NCBI GenBank assembly: GCA_030062745.1
Contig: CP099850.1
Span: 2,108,001 to 2,172,000, forward strand
From: Capitulum mitella
Lineage: Eukaryota > Arthropoda > Thecostraca > Pollicipedomorpha > Pollicipedidae
DNA: 64,000 nucleotides
Direction of reading: 5' to 3'
Positions 45,631 through 57,411 of this stretch are shown in pieces (the first letter of the stretch is position 1; the number at the start of each line of letters is the position of its first letter). The translations under genes and the position numbers were made by a program. Below the pieces are notes generated by a model. The model had not been told where the DNA came from. It saw nothing but the letters and a program-made list of their open reading frames with translations, and made no database searches.

Positions 45631-45635
45631 ATTAT

Positions 45636-47174
45636 TTGTGAGGTGTGCCGCCCTCGTACTCCGGGGGGCTGCACGCGCCTCTGTGCGCCGCCAGCGGGTT
45701 GTGTTGCAGGTGCCGGCGGCGGCGGTGACGTTGATCGGCCAAGGAGTCTGAGTAGGGCTCGGGAAGAACGCTGGGGACCGGTGGACTTCAGAGTAGTGGG
45801 TAGGAGTAGTGGGATGAGTAGGTAGGTAGGATCTCAAAGTACAGTGGGCAGAGGGGATAATGCGAAGTGTGTCACCCTGGTGTTCCCTAGGAGCCGAACG
45901 AGCGTCGGGTGGCGGCGGTCCGCAACATTAGTTTTCTGCTCGTGTCAGTCGAGTTTTGCGATCTGTTCGTGTGGGTTGCGGTCTGTATGGGTCTGTGGAA
46001 CAACTAAATCGATTGGTCCTTATCTGATAAGTGTAGCGTTTATAATGGATAAACAGAAGACAAGTAGGAGTGGCTAGAGTGACGGCTACCAATTCGGCGA
46101 AAGAGCAACGCTTGAAAGCGCCAACAACAACACCACCTTCTCTAAGGCCAGCCGCGGACGTATTCGTAATTGTTTAGCCGTCTTCATCGATCGGTGGCGT
46201 CAGATTACCAACCACGCGCCGAGTTCTCCAGTATTTCCTCCATGCCAACTAGGGAACTTCTGACAAGAAGGCCACGTTGGAAGCCACGGTGGAAAATGTT
46301 CTACGGTGGAACATGGCGTGTATAGAGACGGTCGAGACAGAATTACGATAGACAGCTGGTGAGATGATGAATGAGAACGACAAAGTGTTCCTTGCTAAGA
46401 GACAACGGCAAGTCTCAAGGTAACAATCTAGTGCATCATTGACTCTCTTTTTGCTTTTCTGCAGCGAGCGACAATCTTCCCAGAGTACTACCAGCTTTCT
46501 TTCGCAAGTCGCGTTTCCGCTGTGGCTTTGAACGCGGTCTTCTTGTCAGAAGCTCCCTGAATGACATGGAGGGAGTGCTGGAGAACTCGGCGCGTGGTTG
46601 GCAATCTGGCGCCACAGATCGAGGAAAACGTTTAATTAAGAATATGTCCGTGGCTAACCTTAGAGAAGGTAGCGCTACTGTTGGTGCTTTCACACGTTAC
46701 TCTGTCGCCGAATCGGTAGCCTTTAGAGTCTTCCCTCCCTTGCTTGTTGTCTGTTACTCATTGTGAAGGCCATACTCATCAGACAAGGACCAATCGTCTT
46801 AGCTGAACCACCGCCTCTTGCAGACCCCAGCCCACACGAACAGATCGCAAAACTCGACTGGCGCGAGCAGAAAACTGGTGCCGCGGGCCGCCGCCGGACG
46901 CACGTTCAGCTCCGGGGGAATGCTAGGGCAGCACACCTTGCACTATCCCCTCTACCTGTTACTACTACGAGGTCCCACCTACCTATTTATCCCCCTACTC
47001 TTACCCACTACTTCAAGGTCCATCCGTGACCACCAGTCTCCCCAGCCCCACTCAGACTCACCGGCCGAACAATGCCTCCGCTACCCCCGGCGTCGGAAGG
47101 CAAACCGCACGTGACGCACAAAGGCGCGTGCAGCCCCCGGCTACGAGGCTCGTACGGGGGTGGCACACCTCCAT
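45636..47174. mobile_element. Large foldback, two ~660 bp inverted arms
   Basis: The left arm 45636-46300 and the right arm 46505-47174 are diverged inverted copies. Paired blocks include GGGGGCTGCACGCGCCT at the outside, the GTAGTGGGTAGGAGTAGT region, GTTTTCTGCTCG, CGATCTGTTCGTGTGGG, GATTGGTCCTT, TTCTCTAAGG, ACCACGCGCCGAGTTCTCCA and CTTCTGACAAGAAG near the ~200 bp centre. No transposase is seen. Confidence 0.8.
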
Positions 47175-49228
47175 GTTAGTTTCTGTGGCACATAACATAG
47201 CACTCAGTGGTACCCCTCAATCAACAGATTTTTAACGCCCCTGCTGTCATACCAACACCATGCCAACTCCTGGTCGTTTCTGGAGATGATATTCTTGTTT
47301 TAGGCACTAAGTCAGGTGTATGTTGAGAGTGAGCCGAATACAGGTCAGCTCCCAGGTGGGTGTAACTTCTAAACCACATATTCTACGAACTTAGGAAGCC
47401 CAAAAGACGGCTCTTTCATCGGGAGGATTCAGAAGATATGGTCACATGATCAGTTATCTCAATTCAGTAAGAAGTTTTTAATGGATCCAGTTTGACCAAA
47501 AACTAACGTTTTCAAGGTCGATGCGCACGACATCTAAATTTTGTTCAGTTTTGCTAAAAATTGCTGCGTGTGTTTCCAATGAGCTAAATCATGGGAAAAG
47601 TTCAAGTCATCACCACAATAAAAAGATCCAAAATCCGCTACAGTCATGGACATCCATAAGCGACTGTCTCACTAGAGAACTGTTGTCCCTAAGAACTGGC
47701 CTCGATCGCAGTCGGAGAGTCGGGTGTTTTCCTGATCTCTGTATCTATACTGGAGAACTCTTTTTGACCATAAGGCTTCACCTACAATTAATCTGCATGT
47801 GGACATTATCTTGAAGCAAGGAAATGCCAGACTCATAAAGCCGGAGAGGTTTAAGACCGGCGTTTGCAAACATCTTCATTGGTATGCTACCAAATGGGAA
47901 ATCGTGGCACAGGATATGCTATTCATTCAGTCAAGCGTAACACTAACGGGTTTCCGATGATGAGGAAGGAGACAATAATTGTCAGCCACAATTCTGCATG
48001 CGCGGCCTCCATTGTTTAAATGATGCTGAGCTGCACAGGGAGGATGTCAGTTGGAACGAGACGATATGACATCGTTTTACTTCAGGCTGGATGTTTCTGG
48101 TTTTGGAAGATGAACTAATATCTACCACTGGCTTTCGTAGAAAAAGCAGCGTACGTCGTTAAAGAAAGCGGAGCGCGTTGTCCAAGACATGGCGAGAAGC
48201 GCCATTTTTTGTCTTATTAAGCACTGTTCTGTTCTTTTTTTGCAGCCACAGAAAGAGGTCATTTAACATTCACGTTAGACGACGAAAAAATGATTGAATA
48301 ATTTCCATTTGTTCTTGTCAACTGCATCGTGAAGATAGGGATAAATGGATGCGTCGAATAGATGTGAATATGTGAGTAGGTATCAATAAATGTGGTCTAA
48401 ATGAACGTGGTGAATGAGAAAGAAAAAGTTTTCGACCGATTTGTTGTGGGCAACAACTGTGTAAACCATTTTAAGATGTTCTAAACGGATGTTTCCAACC
48501 CTTTTTGAAGGACTGAAACTGAACAAATGAAATTCGACATTTGAAATTTGACAAACAAATGGACTGAAATCTTTCACATTAAGCCATTTCCCAGATAAGA
48601 CTGTCCAGTGGGGTCCCAAACCATGAAGGTAAACGACAAAACATCTTTGCGCATATATGCTCATTTGGCATTAAACCTGCTTTTTATCACCATTCGACGT
48701 AGATGACCCTTTCTGCAGCAATTCAGATATATTCCAATTTTCGAATGCCCGTTTTTAATACGTAAACTTTACATCCTGTCAAGAACAGTTATCCCAATAA
48801 CGCGCAGAGAACATTTTTCGTTTTGTTTTGTTTTGTTTTCGCCTTCCTTATTTTTTGATTCGCTATTGTTAAGGTGAATGTGTAAAATTACAGCCAAAAG
48901 TGGACGGTCTAGCCTTTAGTGTCACGAAAAATACTAAGTGTGCCAAGACCCGGCGATTTTTATTTGCGAATAAGGCAATCGTTGCTTACAAAAAAAAAAA
49001 ACTGTTACGACCGCTGCACCATTGTATTTCTCGGTAGAAACCACAAATAAGATAGAACTTTAAAAGCTCATGACATTCTGTGCTCATAATTCGGCGATAA
49101 CCAGTCTTCTGTAAAAGAACAACACAAAAAAAAACAAGGAATGCACAACCAAAAACACAACCAACACCAAACACACACCACATCAGCGGCCCTTGCTCAG
49201 GTCTCGTGCGCGGAAAAAGCGTCCGAAA
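47175..49228. other. Gene-free stretch
   Basis: No gene or repeat recognised. A minus-strand frame at 48383-48664 (93 codons) has no known domain. A TTTTG run lies at 48822-48838. If the minus-strand exon at 49.2 kb is real, this would be intron. Confidence 0.35.
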
Positions 49229-49234
49229 ACTCAC

Positions 49235-49499
49235 CCGAGCCAGTTCCTGCCCGTTTCGGCGCACCACCAACCTGAGCGTGCACGTCGCACCGTCGAGAGC
49301 ATCACACTGGCCTCGGCCGGCCGCGCCGGGGGACGGCCTCCGTCGGCCTCTGCGCGCGTCGTCCGTCGCCGCCGACGTGCCGCCGACGGCCGTGACGGCA
49401 GTGTCACGCGGAGCAGTCCGCCGGCCGGGCAGGTGCAGACGAGAGGAGCTGCCGATGGCGGTCCTGCGGGACTGTGCGAAACTCGTGGTCCGGGGGCTT
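49235..49499 (-). other. GC-rich candidate internal exon
   Basis: On the minus strand an AG (49501-49500) precedes and a consensus donor GG|GTGAGTTTT (GTGAGT at 49234-49229) follows an open GC-rich block. One frame reads CDALDGATCTLRLVVRR then NGQELAR up to the donor, which looks protein-like but matches no family I recognise. Another frame is open too. The donor is strong, the acceptor tract weak. It may belong with the minus-strand first-exon candidate at 52.6 kb. Confidence 0.35.
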
Positions 49500-49509
49500 C
49501 TACCATAAT

Positions 49510-50570
49510 AATCATGCCAAAATACTAAATATACCAAAATGATACCGAAAAAGATACCAAATGTACCAAAATGTGGCCTTATGGGCCGTATCACAAACGA
49601 GGGAGGCTGTGGTTTTTACAAACATGGAAGTACTAGGCGTCGCCGCTTACTTTGCTCAGCGGGGTTTCTGAACTTCTGCAAACCCTTCTACCTGACTAGA
49701 AGCTGTTGCCAAAGTTATTTTGCTCTATCACTTTTGAATGAATCGGCCGACTGATGTACAACTTTATCAGTGTACGTTTAGTGCCCTCAACTAATAAATG
49801 CCCAAGTCTCATTTCGGATAAGTTTAAAATAAAGTGATCTTTCCATTGATCTTAGTGGTGATATTTCTATTATACTGGTAAAGAGACTTCTGGATTATTT
49901 TTGAACGCTAGCGCTGTCCGCCCAGCTGTTAACAAGGTTTTATGAAAGGAACTTGAAAATGGCGTGGTTTGCTACGTTTTATCCGGTTTTTCGACATTTG
50001 ATTAAGAAACTTATGCGCAAAAACCTTTTTACTACTCAGAAATATTGTATTACCGGTCAATGATAAGCATTCTCAGTTCTATCTCATTATGCACTTAAAC
50101 GTCATAGAAAATGAGGTCAGGCTTTTTAAGTGCTGATGCGCAATATTTTAAACCAATCGGTTACGTCGATCAAAAGCAACTGTCGAAAAAACCAGCTGTA
50201 GCAGCAGCTTTTGTCGGTGTAGTACTTCGTTGAGATGCCAGTTTCGATTAAATCTGCCTGTTGGCCAGACGGGGCTCAAAACGAAAGCAACGTTTTCTAC
50301 AGTCCTATGAGTGAGAGGGTACATGGGCAAGCAGCTGCACAAGTTGTACAGCGTATGACTGCATTCTTAAATGTTAAAAGCGACCATTTTGCAATGTTGC
50401 CCGATGGCAATGGACACGTGGCGTGGGTTTGCCACTGCACGCTGTTATATCATTTTGTGTTCTACATCTGTGAGATGATGCCCATTCCTAGTCGTTCTTA
50501 CCCTGTATCGCCGATAAAGGATCCCGGCTAATGGTCGAAAATAACGAATAACGGTAACAAGAACGTAACT
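49510..50570. other. Gene-free stretch
   Basis: ACCAAAATG-type words repeat at 49507-49570 (ATACCAAAATGATACC and similar). Nothing else noted. Confidence 0.4.
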
Positions 50571-50575
50571 AACCG

Positions 50576-50660
50576 TGATCGGTAGCTCAGTTGGTAGAGA
50601 GTTGGTCGGTCCGTCTTGGCAAGGCGGGTTCGAGTCGCTTCGGCGCTCGATATTTGGCCC
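50576..50660 (+). repeat. tRNA-like sequence, probable SINE head or tRNA pseudogene
   Basis: A perfect pol III A box, TAGCTCAGTTGG (50583-50594), is followed 32 bases later by a near-consensus B box, GGTTCGAGTC (50627-50636). The D arm can fold. The anticodon stem and the acceptor stem do not pair, so this is not an intact tRNA. A tRNA-derived SINE is the likeliest explanation; its tail is not defined. Confidence 0.6.
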
Positions 50661-52010
50661 GCGAGTCAGCTGGTATTTGGCCAACGTAGGGTCAAGCTGC
50701 CTACCACACGGTACTGTCGCACTATTGGCGGCACGTTAACCTTTCGCCACAAAATCAGTTGCTACCCGGAATTGCGCGATTGGGTTTAGGGGTCGGAGTC
50801 CACACAACAAGTTCTGCTGAGCACAGGCTCCGATCCCTGACATCACCCTTTGAAACCAGTCGAATCCAGTTCGTTAAGGAATGATAAGAAATGATAGCAG
50901 CGTCTGCTTCCTTGCGGCGTGGCTCCCAAACCGGGGCATTTGGCTTTGGGTACAAACGAGGGGCTGTACATTGAGCTTCATCCCGGTGGCTTTCCAAGTC
51001 GCGGCGATTTCTGAATCGCCAGCACTACACTCAATCCTTGAAAACGTTCAGAAACGGCCTTTTCGAATTGCCACTGTTTGCGCGAGGCACCTGCCGACGC
51101 ATTGGAACGTGCTGAGAGCCACGCGATTACTGGTTCAATGCCTGCTCTAAGTTGGCACATTTCAAACTGATCTAATACTTGATTCCCGAGCAAGCTTGTC
51201 GAACCGAGACAATGTTTGACATCGTTCGTTTTACATATATCTCGTTTTACATGTTATCTGTCTTGGGAAAAAAATCGCTAAAGACAGGCCACAGCGCGGC
51301 AAAAATTAACGGATGCACTGGTGGCGACTGAGGCCTTTAGAAAACGTCACGGGCCTCCATGGTATGGTTTCCTGGCTTTACCGAGCGTTCAAAAACAAAC
51401 CTTGTAGAAAGAAGGTTTAAGACTGAAAACATCGCTCCGGAACAGGAATATGCACAGCTTGTAGGCTGAGATATTGTGGATGCCAATGAAAAAATGATAC
51501 ATCTTGTGAGTTTCATGGTTCGGCACTTAGTGCCTATGAAGTTATTAGCGTGTAGAAGGAGTTATTAACTGGGCGGACCGCACCACCCAAGCTGATTTTT
51601 TTCCAAGTTTAAAGTAAGGCTTATCTGGACTTGGCCTTACTTGCAATAATGCATTTTTGGTACTTTTACGAATCGTTACCACCTGAAGGGATGTGAAAGG
51701 AAGCATTGTGACATTTTCCTGTACTTTGCTAACGCAAGAAAGTAGAATGGCCAAACAGTGGCGACGTCAGGAGTCAAGACTAAAGTATTAGCATGACTGC
51801 GATTTACGATACGTCCTGAAATTTCCAAATCGGTGCTTAGTCTTACGCTTATGCTATGACTCCATACCGTGTACTATATGTCAGGATTATGCCATTTTGT
51901 TCAAATAGCGGTATACATTACAATATACATCAGTAGCATTGCCAGGAGCGCAAGACGTAGAGAGGGAAACGTTTGCTACTTTCTCGCCTGTTTACACGTC
52001 CAGATTAATT
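50661..52010. other. Gene-free stretch
   Basis: No recognisable gene. The first ~100 bases may be the body of the SINE. Short open frames only. Confidence 0.4.
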
Positions 52011-52018
52011 AGGTCCAA

Positions 52019-52238
52019 GCATGGCCGTAGCCAAGGGAGGCCAAGTAGGCCATGGCTCCCGTTGGGAAGGGGAGGGAGGAATTTAACGCCTGTTTACGCA
52101 CTAAAAATGAAAATGAATACGTATTTTGGAAACTCGAAGATTAAGCGGCCGAAATGCTGAAAACCCTTCAGCTCCAAGGATGGTTATGTTTGGTCTGGCC
52201 CCCTTCATTGTGAAATCCTGGCTACTTCTGTTGGTGTA
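52019..52238. mobile_element. Third MITE related to the CAGGGGCGTAGCC family
   Basis: Left end GGCCGTAGCCAAGGGAGGCC; the right end read in reverse complement is CAGAAGTAGCCAGGATTTC. A further partial end, GTGTAGCCAGGACCC, lies at 52304. The TIR style matches the two copies inside the BEL/Pao element, with a different interior. Confidence 0.45.
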
Positions 52239-52558
52239 AACGGACTCAAAATAGGTGTTGTGACCCAGGACGCATTTCGTTGGGAATGGCGACTACCAGT
52301 AGTGTAGCCAGGACCCTAGGGACATTTTTTACCGTTTATGACATGTCTCTGGTCATGGCATGAACGGCAGCGTGGCATTTCGCGCTATGAACGAGCACGG
52401 ATTAAGTCTCCCTGGATCCGCCCACGGCAACGTGCTGACCTGACTATCTGATTCGCACGGCAAGAAGAGACTCTTATACGCACAGCGGCACCGACTGCTC
52501 CGTTTCGCCAGCATAGTGCGTGGTGCGCCGGCTCTCCTGGTCCGCATTATTTACTCAC

Positions 52559-52800
52559 GTGCGGCCGCGCTGGAGAGCCTCCAGCCGCTCGCCGCACGCC
52601 CGGCTGGCACGTTGATGGGTCACGTGCCGGCCGACGCCGGACCCTCTCGTCACCGACAACGACAGCCCGGGAGATGACGGCGGGCTGGCGCAGCTCTCAG
52701 CTCGCAGCTCCTCTGGCCGGGGCTGTTTCGGGGAGGCTGCTGCCAATCGCCTGCCAATGAGGAGAGCAGAGCGGAATGTGATGCACGCAACCGAAAGTAA
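52559..52800 (-). promoter_or_regulatory. CpG-rich promoter and first-exon candidate
   Basis: A CpG-dense island. On the minus strand, two ATTGG (inverted CCAAT) boxes lie 11 bp apart (52743-52747 and 52754-52758), followed by a GC-rich segment and then a consensus splice donor CAC|GTGAGTAAA (GTGAGT at 52558-52553). This is the arrangement of a housekeeping-type promoter with a short first exon reading toward lower coordinates. No clear initiating ATG. Confidence 0.4.
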
Positions 52801-53789
52801 GCTAACACGCGATGATCCTGAGTACACTAACCTGCTTCTGAGATACATTTTTAGCTGACAGACAGGTGATGCTGTATTCGAAAAGAGCATAGAAATAGAT
52901 AAGTAATGTCTAGTACTGGAACTTAAAATAGACGGCTACGTAGGAACGTGAGAACGGAATTCAATCTATGCCCAGAAATACCGGGTAATTAAACTCTTTC
53001 CGGGCTTGACATTTGTGTTATTGAACATCAGATCTGGAAACTCTGCTTCAACTGAAATGATGCATCCGCACCGTTGCGTGTGAGGCATGCTATAGCGAAG
53101 GATGAAATATTTCGATTAGTTCAGAGTGGCTCCTCGAGATGACTTTCCTGGGCGTAATTTTCCGCACACTTCACCGCAATGCTGCATTTCCTCCCACCTC
53201 ACGAGGTCCCGTAAGATTGACTCAATTCGATTTTTAACTCTCGGTATCCGGCATTCCACACCTAATAAGTAAATTATGTTTTGCACTCTTCATTTAACAA
53301 TGACTGGTTGTTGCGGCCTTGATCGGGTATATGTAGATTCGCATTGTTTGGATTTAGTGGCCAGCTTTATCCTTCGGCGTACAAAATTGCGTGACAAACT
53401 GGTTTTGAACGAATGGCGAACAAAAACGTTCCCATGCCGGAGAAGTCTTTGATACGCTGTATCAAGCCTGCATCAGACGCCATCACGCCATTTATTCTCG
53501 TGATGGACGGGGTGCTTCTTCACAAAAGGTGACAAAAGAACAACCAAAAACAAATAGCACTTAAACGCAGTTTTGGACATCGCAACAAGCACGCGAAGCA
53601 GTTTGGAGCATACAGCGCCTTTTTAGATTTTTATGTGGAAATGATTGGATTATGGCTCCTTATTGTTTGGAAACTTGGGAACTGGTTTTTAAATTTTGGT
53701 GTTACGTATTTTCGGTAGAGTCGCACAAATTTCGGCCCAACCTGTCGGCGAGCGGATACAGGGCTGGACGTCGGTACGTTGCAAGCTCC
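52801..53789. other. Gene-free stretch
   Basis: No feature recognised. Confidence 0.4.
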
Positions 53790-54560
53790 AGACAGGTTGA
53801 AAACTTTAACCCGTAAAGTGCTGGGATTTTTTCTAAGACGCCTAGTGCTAGAGGAAGGGATCAGTTTAGACCTTCCCACTATCTCGTTAACGAAACCACG
53901 TAGAAAGACGCAGTTCTTACCAGTATGTAGCCCCATCCCTCTGTTTTTCGAAAGCATTTCGGGATGTATACTTCTATCTCGTGGTGACTCAAAAGACGTC
54001 AAAGTCATGGTCTCGCGCATTTTTCGTAGAGGTCTTGGTTTTGGTCCTCTGGAGACAAAATGGTTACAGCAAGACCATTAAAAGTATTGCCAAACGAAAG
54101 ACGACATACACAGAAACAAAATGGTGCGTGGGTATTTCAAGGCCAAAGTCAAGGTCATGGCGGAAATTGACCTAAGCTTTGACCATCTTCTTGTGCGTTG
54201 GGGTATTACGCTGATACATCGCATTAGATGTTTTTGATGCATGATTCAGCATGAAAGCCAAAATCCGTTACACCGTTGCGTCTTGAATGACCTTATTTGA
54301 CCATGAGATCACTGTCCATACATTACTTACAAGACGAGATTGTAAAATCTCATAACAGGAAAAAATTCGTGAGGTACACACTGAGTCTGGCATGCGAACC
54401 CTAATTTCCTTCTGCTTATCACAGGCTGAGTGATAGTGATGACCTACCCCAAAATAAAAACTTGACATTTGACGTTGGAGTACATCATGGCCATTTTCTG
54501 CGACCATCGGCTATGTTTCATGGTGACAGAGGCTAGATCATTCCCTTCATGTCAACGAAT
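53790..54560 (+). repeat. Dispersed repeat, copy collinear with 63340-64000
   Basis: Blocks AAGGGATCAGT, CGTTAACGAAACCACGTA, ACCAGTATGTA, GTCTCGCGCATTTT, GAGACAAA and TTGAATGACCTTATTT follow in the same order and spacing at 63354-63850. No coding sequence common to both. Confidence 0.75.
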
Positions 54561-55200
54561 TAAGCACAGATCCACTATAATACCATACAACCTGTGTACC
54601 GAAGCTCATATTTCCTGCTCTTCTGACCTGACCTGACCTTATATTGACTTTAATCTTTATAGATGTTTAGGAGACATTGTGATGAATCACATAGGTTATG
54701 GGTTACGTTTTTGCATGAAATTCTCGATTCCAGAGCTGCAGTTATTATTTTTTAGTTTTGACCTTGACCTGGCCTGATGACTTTATCTCATGCTGCCCAA
54801 ACTAATTTCATATCTTTGCAATTTCTATACATCCATGTCAAGTGTTTGCCTTTTCTGACATACGAAATCTAACTTCCTCCTGCTTATCACGAGCAATACT
54901 GGAGACTTTATGCGAAATCAAAACTTCACATTTGACCTTGGAACACATCAAAGACTATTTTCGGTGACCTCCGGTTACGTCACACGAACTGCGTACCGAA
55001 GCTCAAACTTTATGCTGTCCTGACCTGACCTGACACTGACTTCAGACTTTGTAAACGATTAAAAGACATTGTTGTGAGTCATATAACTTAGGGTGTTTGG
55101 TCTCGGATAAACAAAATTAAATTCTAGAGCTGAAAATATTTTTTCAGTTGCCTCCTTGGATGGGCCTGATGACCTGATCTCATATCGTCCAATCTTCTTT
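54400..55200 (+). repeat. Degenerate tandem dimer, ~400-465 bp unit
   Basis: CTTCTGCTTATCACAGG (54409) recurs as CTCCTGCTTATCACGAG (54876). GTACCGAAGCTCATATTT (54597) recurs as GTACCGAAGCTCAAACTTT (55002). GGCCTGATGACTTTATCTCA (54773) recurs as GGCCTGATGACCTGATCTCA (55164). Contains (TGACC)3 runs. Confidence 0.7.
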
Positions 55201-55240
55201 TTATATTTCTACCTAGATATACTTATCTCAAAAACTGGGT

Positions 55241-56640
55241 TTTTGGCAGTCGTTTAACCCGCATCCGACTGACAGTCGACGCCGATCACGTTCGACTAAA
55301 GGAGCGGTTGACCGCCTCCCCCTCTAACTCACGAACGGCTACTCGCACGACAAAAAAATAAGCACACCGTTGGAAAACACGTGACAAGTAGAGCTCGAAA
55401 CTGGTCCCATTTTTGGTTTTGGATAACATGTAAACCATTTACTCCCTATTTAAGTTTTCTCACAGCAGACTGCATGAAACCGAGATTGGGCTTGGATCTC
55501 AAAAGGCTAAAAGGCACCAACGAACAGGTAAAAATCCGCAGATGTCGATGCACCCCTAGTTTCTCCGATATATCTAATATATAGGCCAAAACGTTCAAAT
55601 AAAGACACGACGATTTTCCCGCCGACTGCCGGCGGGTGCTGTAGCCGAACGCGGTATGAAATTAGGTAATTTTGGAGTATCTTCATTTTCGCGATATGGG
55701 CCTTTTCATGCAACATTTCTTAATTCCATTGGTACTTGTGATGGTTTCTCATGCTTATGTTTCGGAAAAATTCATTTGTTATCGTCTACACAATGGCGCA
55801 ACTTTATTCAAGAGAGTCTGTTTATTTCCAAAATAAGCAATTTTTGAAACTTTCTTGAACTTCTCGGTATTACTTGCAACTGCGCGAGCCAGTTCTGCCA
55901 TTTTCCACCCGTTCTGAGTAATTCATCGCCGATTTCGACGAAGTTGCATTTTGGCTCATAACAATTATTCATGACCTGACCTCAGGCCAATGGCTAGAAG
56001 TTTTTGATACTTCGTTCATTGACGGTAAAGAGATGTGTGCATCACTCACACTAGAACTGTTGTAAAATTTCCGCCAAATTCCGAAAAAACGGTGGCATAT
56101 TTGGAAAATGGGGTTAACCATACATTAATGAATCGGAAGTTTTCCAAAAATCAAAGTGTAGAAGTGTTACATTCATTAACATCTGTAATCCCTAGAATTC
56201 ATATTCTGTTGTCATGTTTCCCAACAAAGTTACAGGGCGCTAATCTTTGTCAAACATAGGTCCGCCTGACCTGGCCTAGGTCAGACACCTAACTTGACCT
56301 GAGGTCAAAACTTTGAAACAAGGTGCAAAAATGATCAAGCAAAAGGTGCACAAAGTTTCGTGGCCCTGCGTTCGTTCGTTTACTCGCAATCTTGAAAAAC
56401 CCTAAGGCGGGGAGGTCAACCGCCCCCCTCCCAGTCGCGATGAGTCAGTCTTGCCCCTGACCCAGTCGCGATAGGTCAGGGTAAAGACTGTTACTGTCAT
56501 CCCATTTTTGAGCGTTGGGGGTCTCATAGGAAATTGAACAAAATGGAAAATGGGGCTTAAGAATGACGGACACGTTAAAACAAAACAAAAAAGAAAAACG
56601 TAACCATGGAGGCAAGGAGGCAGGCACACGGCAGGCGTGC
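55241..56640. other. Gene-free stretch with AGGTCA/TGACCT words
   Basis: No gene. 56262-56312 packs several half-sites (CTGACCTGGCCTAGGTCAGA, CTTGACCTGAGGTCAAA). GCCCCTGACCCAGTCGCGAT and CCCAGTCGCGATGAGTCAGT near 56430-56475 are a short duplication. Confidence 0.4.
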
Positions 56641-57330
56641 TCTTTCAAGCCCTGCTTGGCTACTGGCCTCAACTTTCTCCCGGTAGGTGCCTCGAACAGG
56701 CTGCTCCCGAAAATGACCAGAGACCGTGAACTTACAATTTTTAAAGGGCCTCGCGGAATAGACCCGACCGACCACCCTGGTACAGCCTTCTCACCCTGCT
56801 AGGGGGCCCGGCTTCCATCTGGCAGAGGGCCGTCTCGCGTCGGTTACTCTCAACTGTGATCCAGCGACTAGGACCTCACAATTTTCAAGGGGCCTCACAT
56901 AATTAATGGACCGGGGTGTTCTGCGCTAAACCGGGGTTCAAAACATGCTAGGGCCTCCCGCTTAGGCGCGAAAGAGGGTAATGCCGATTGCATTCCGAAG
57001 TAAACCAGACCTAGAGAACGTGAAGATCTCCGATGGCCCAGCTGGCCTTCGCTAAACCAGAGTCCGTTTCTCGAGAGGAGCGCCATCATCCGTCCGATAG
57101 AGGGCCTTGTAACAGTTACACTCAAAAGTAACCCAGAGATCGGGAATTCACAGTTTTTAACGGGCCTCGCGGCATGGACGCGACAGGCCTGCCCTGACAA
57201 AGAGTTCGGACCATGCTGGGCATGCAGGGGGCACCGGCTTTCATCCGAGAGAGGGTGTCGCTGACCGCCTAGCGCCCGTCTAAAGACTCTCTGGTGTGGG
57301 CTGCATGTTTTATGGACACTAGAGGTCCGC
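56640..57330 (+). repeat. ~140 bp satellite, first block
   Basis: Units anchored on AATTTTTAAAGGGCCTCGCG occur near 56738, 56880 and 57150, with a degenerate unit between the last two. Each also has a CCAGAGACC-type and a GGCTTCCATC/GAGAGGG block. The array resumes at 58190. Confidence 0.75.
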
Positions 57331-57411
57331 GACACTTAAATGGGCTACGCTCGGCTCAGGAGAAAAGGAAGGAGGAATAGGTGGGAAAATTCAGGGGAAG
57401 CAGGCGCAGAA

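Noticed and set aside
50576-50660. Functional tRNA gene
   Set aside because: The acceptor and anticodon stems do not pair, so only a tRNA-like call is supported.
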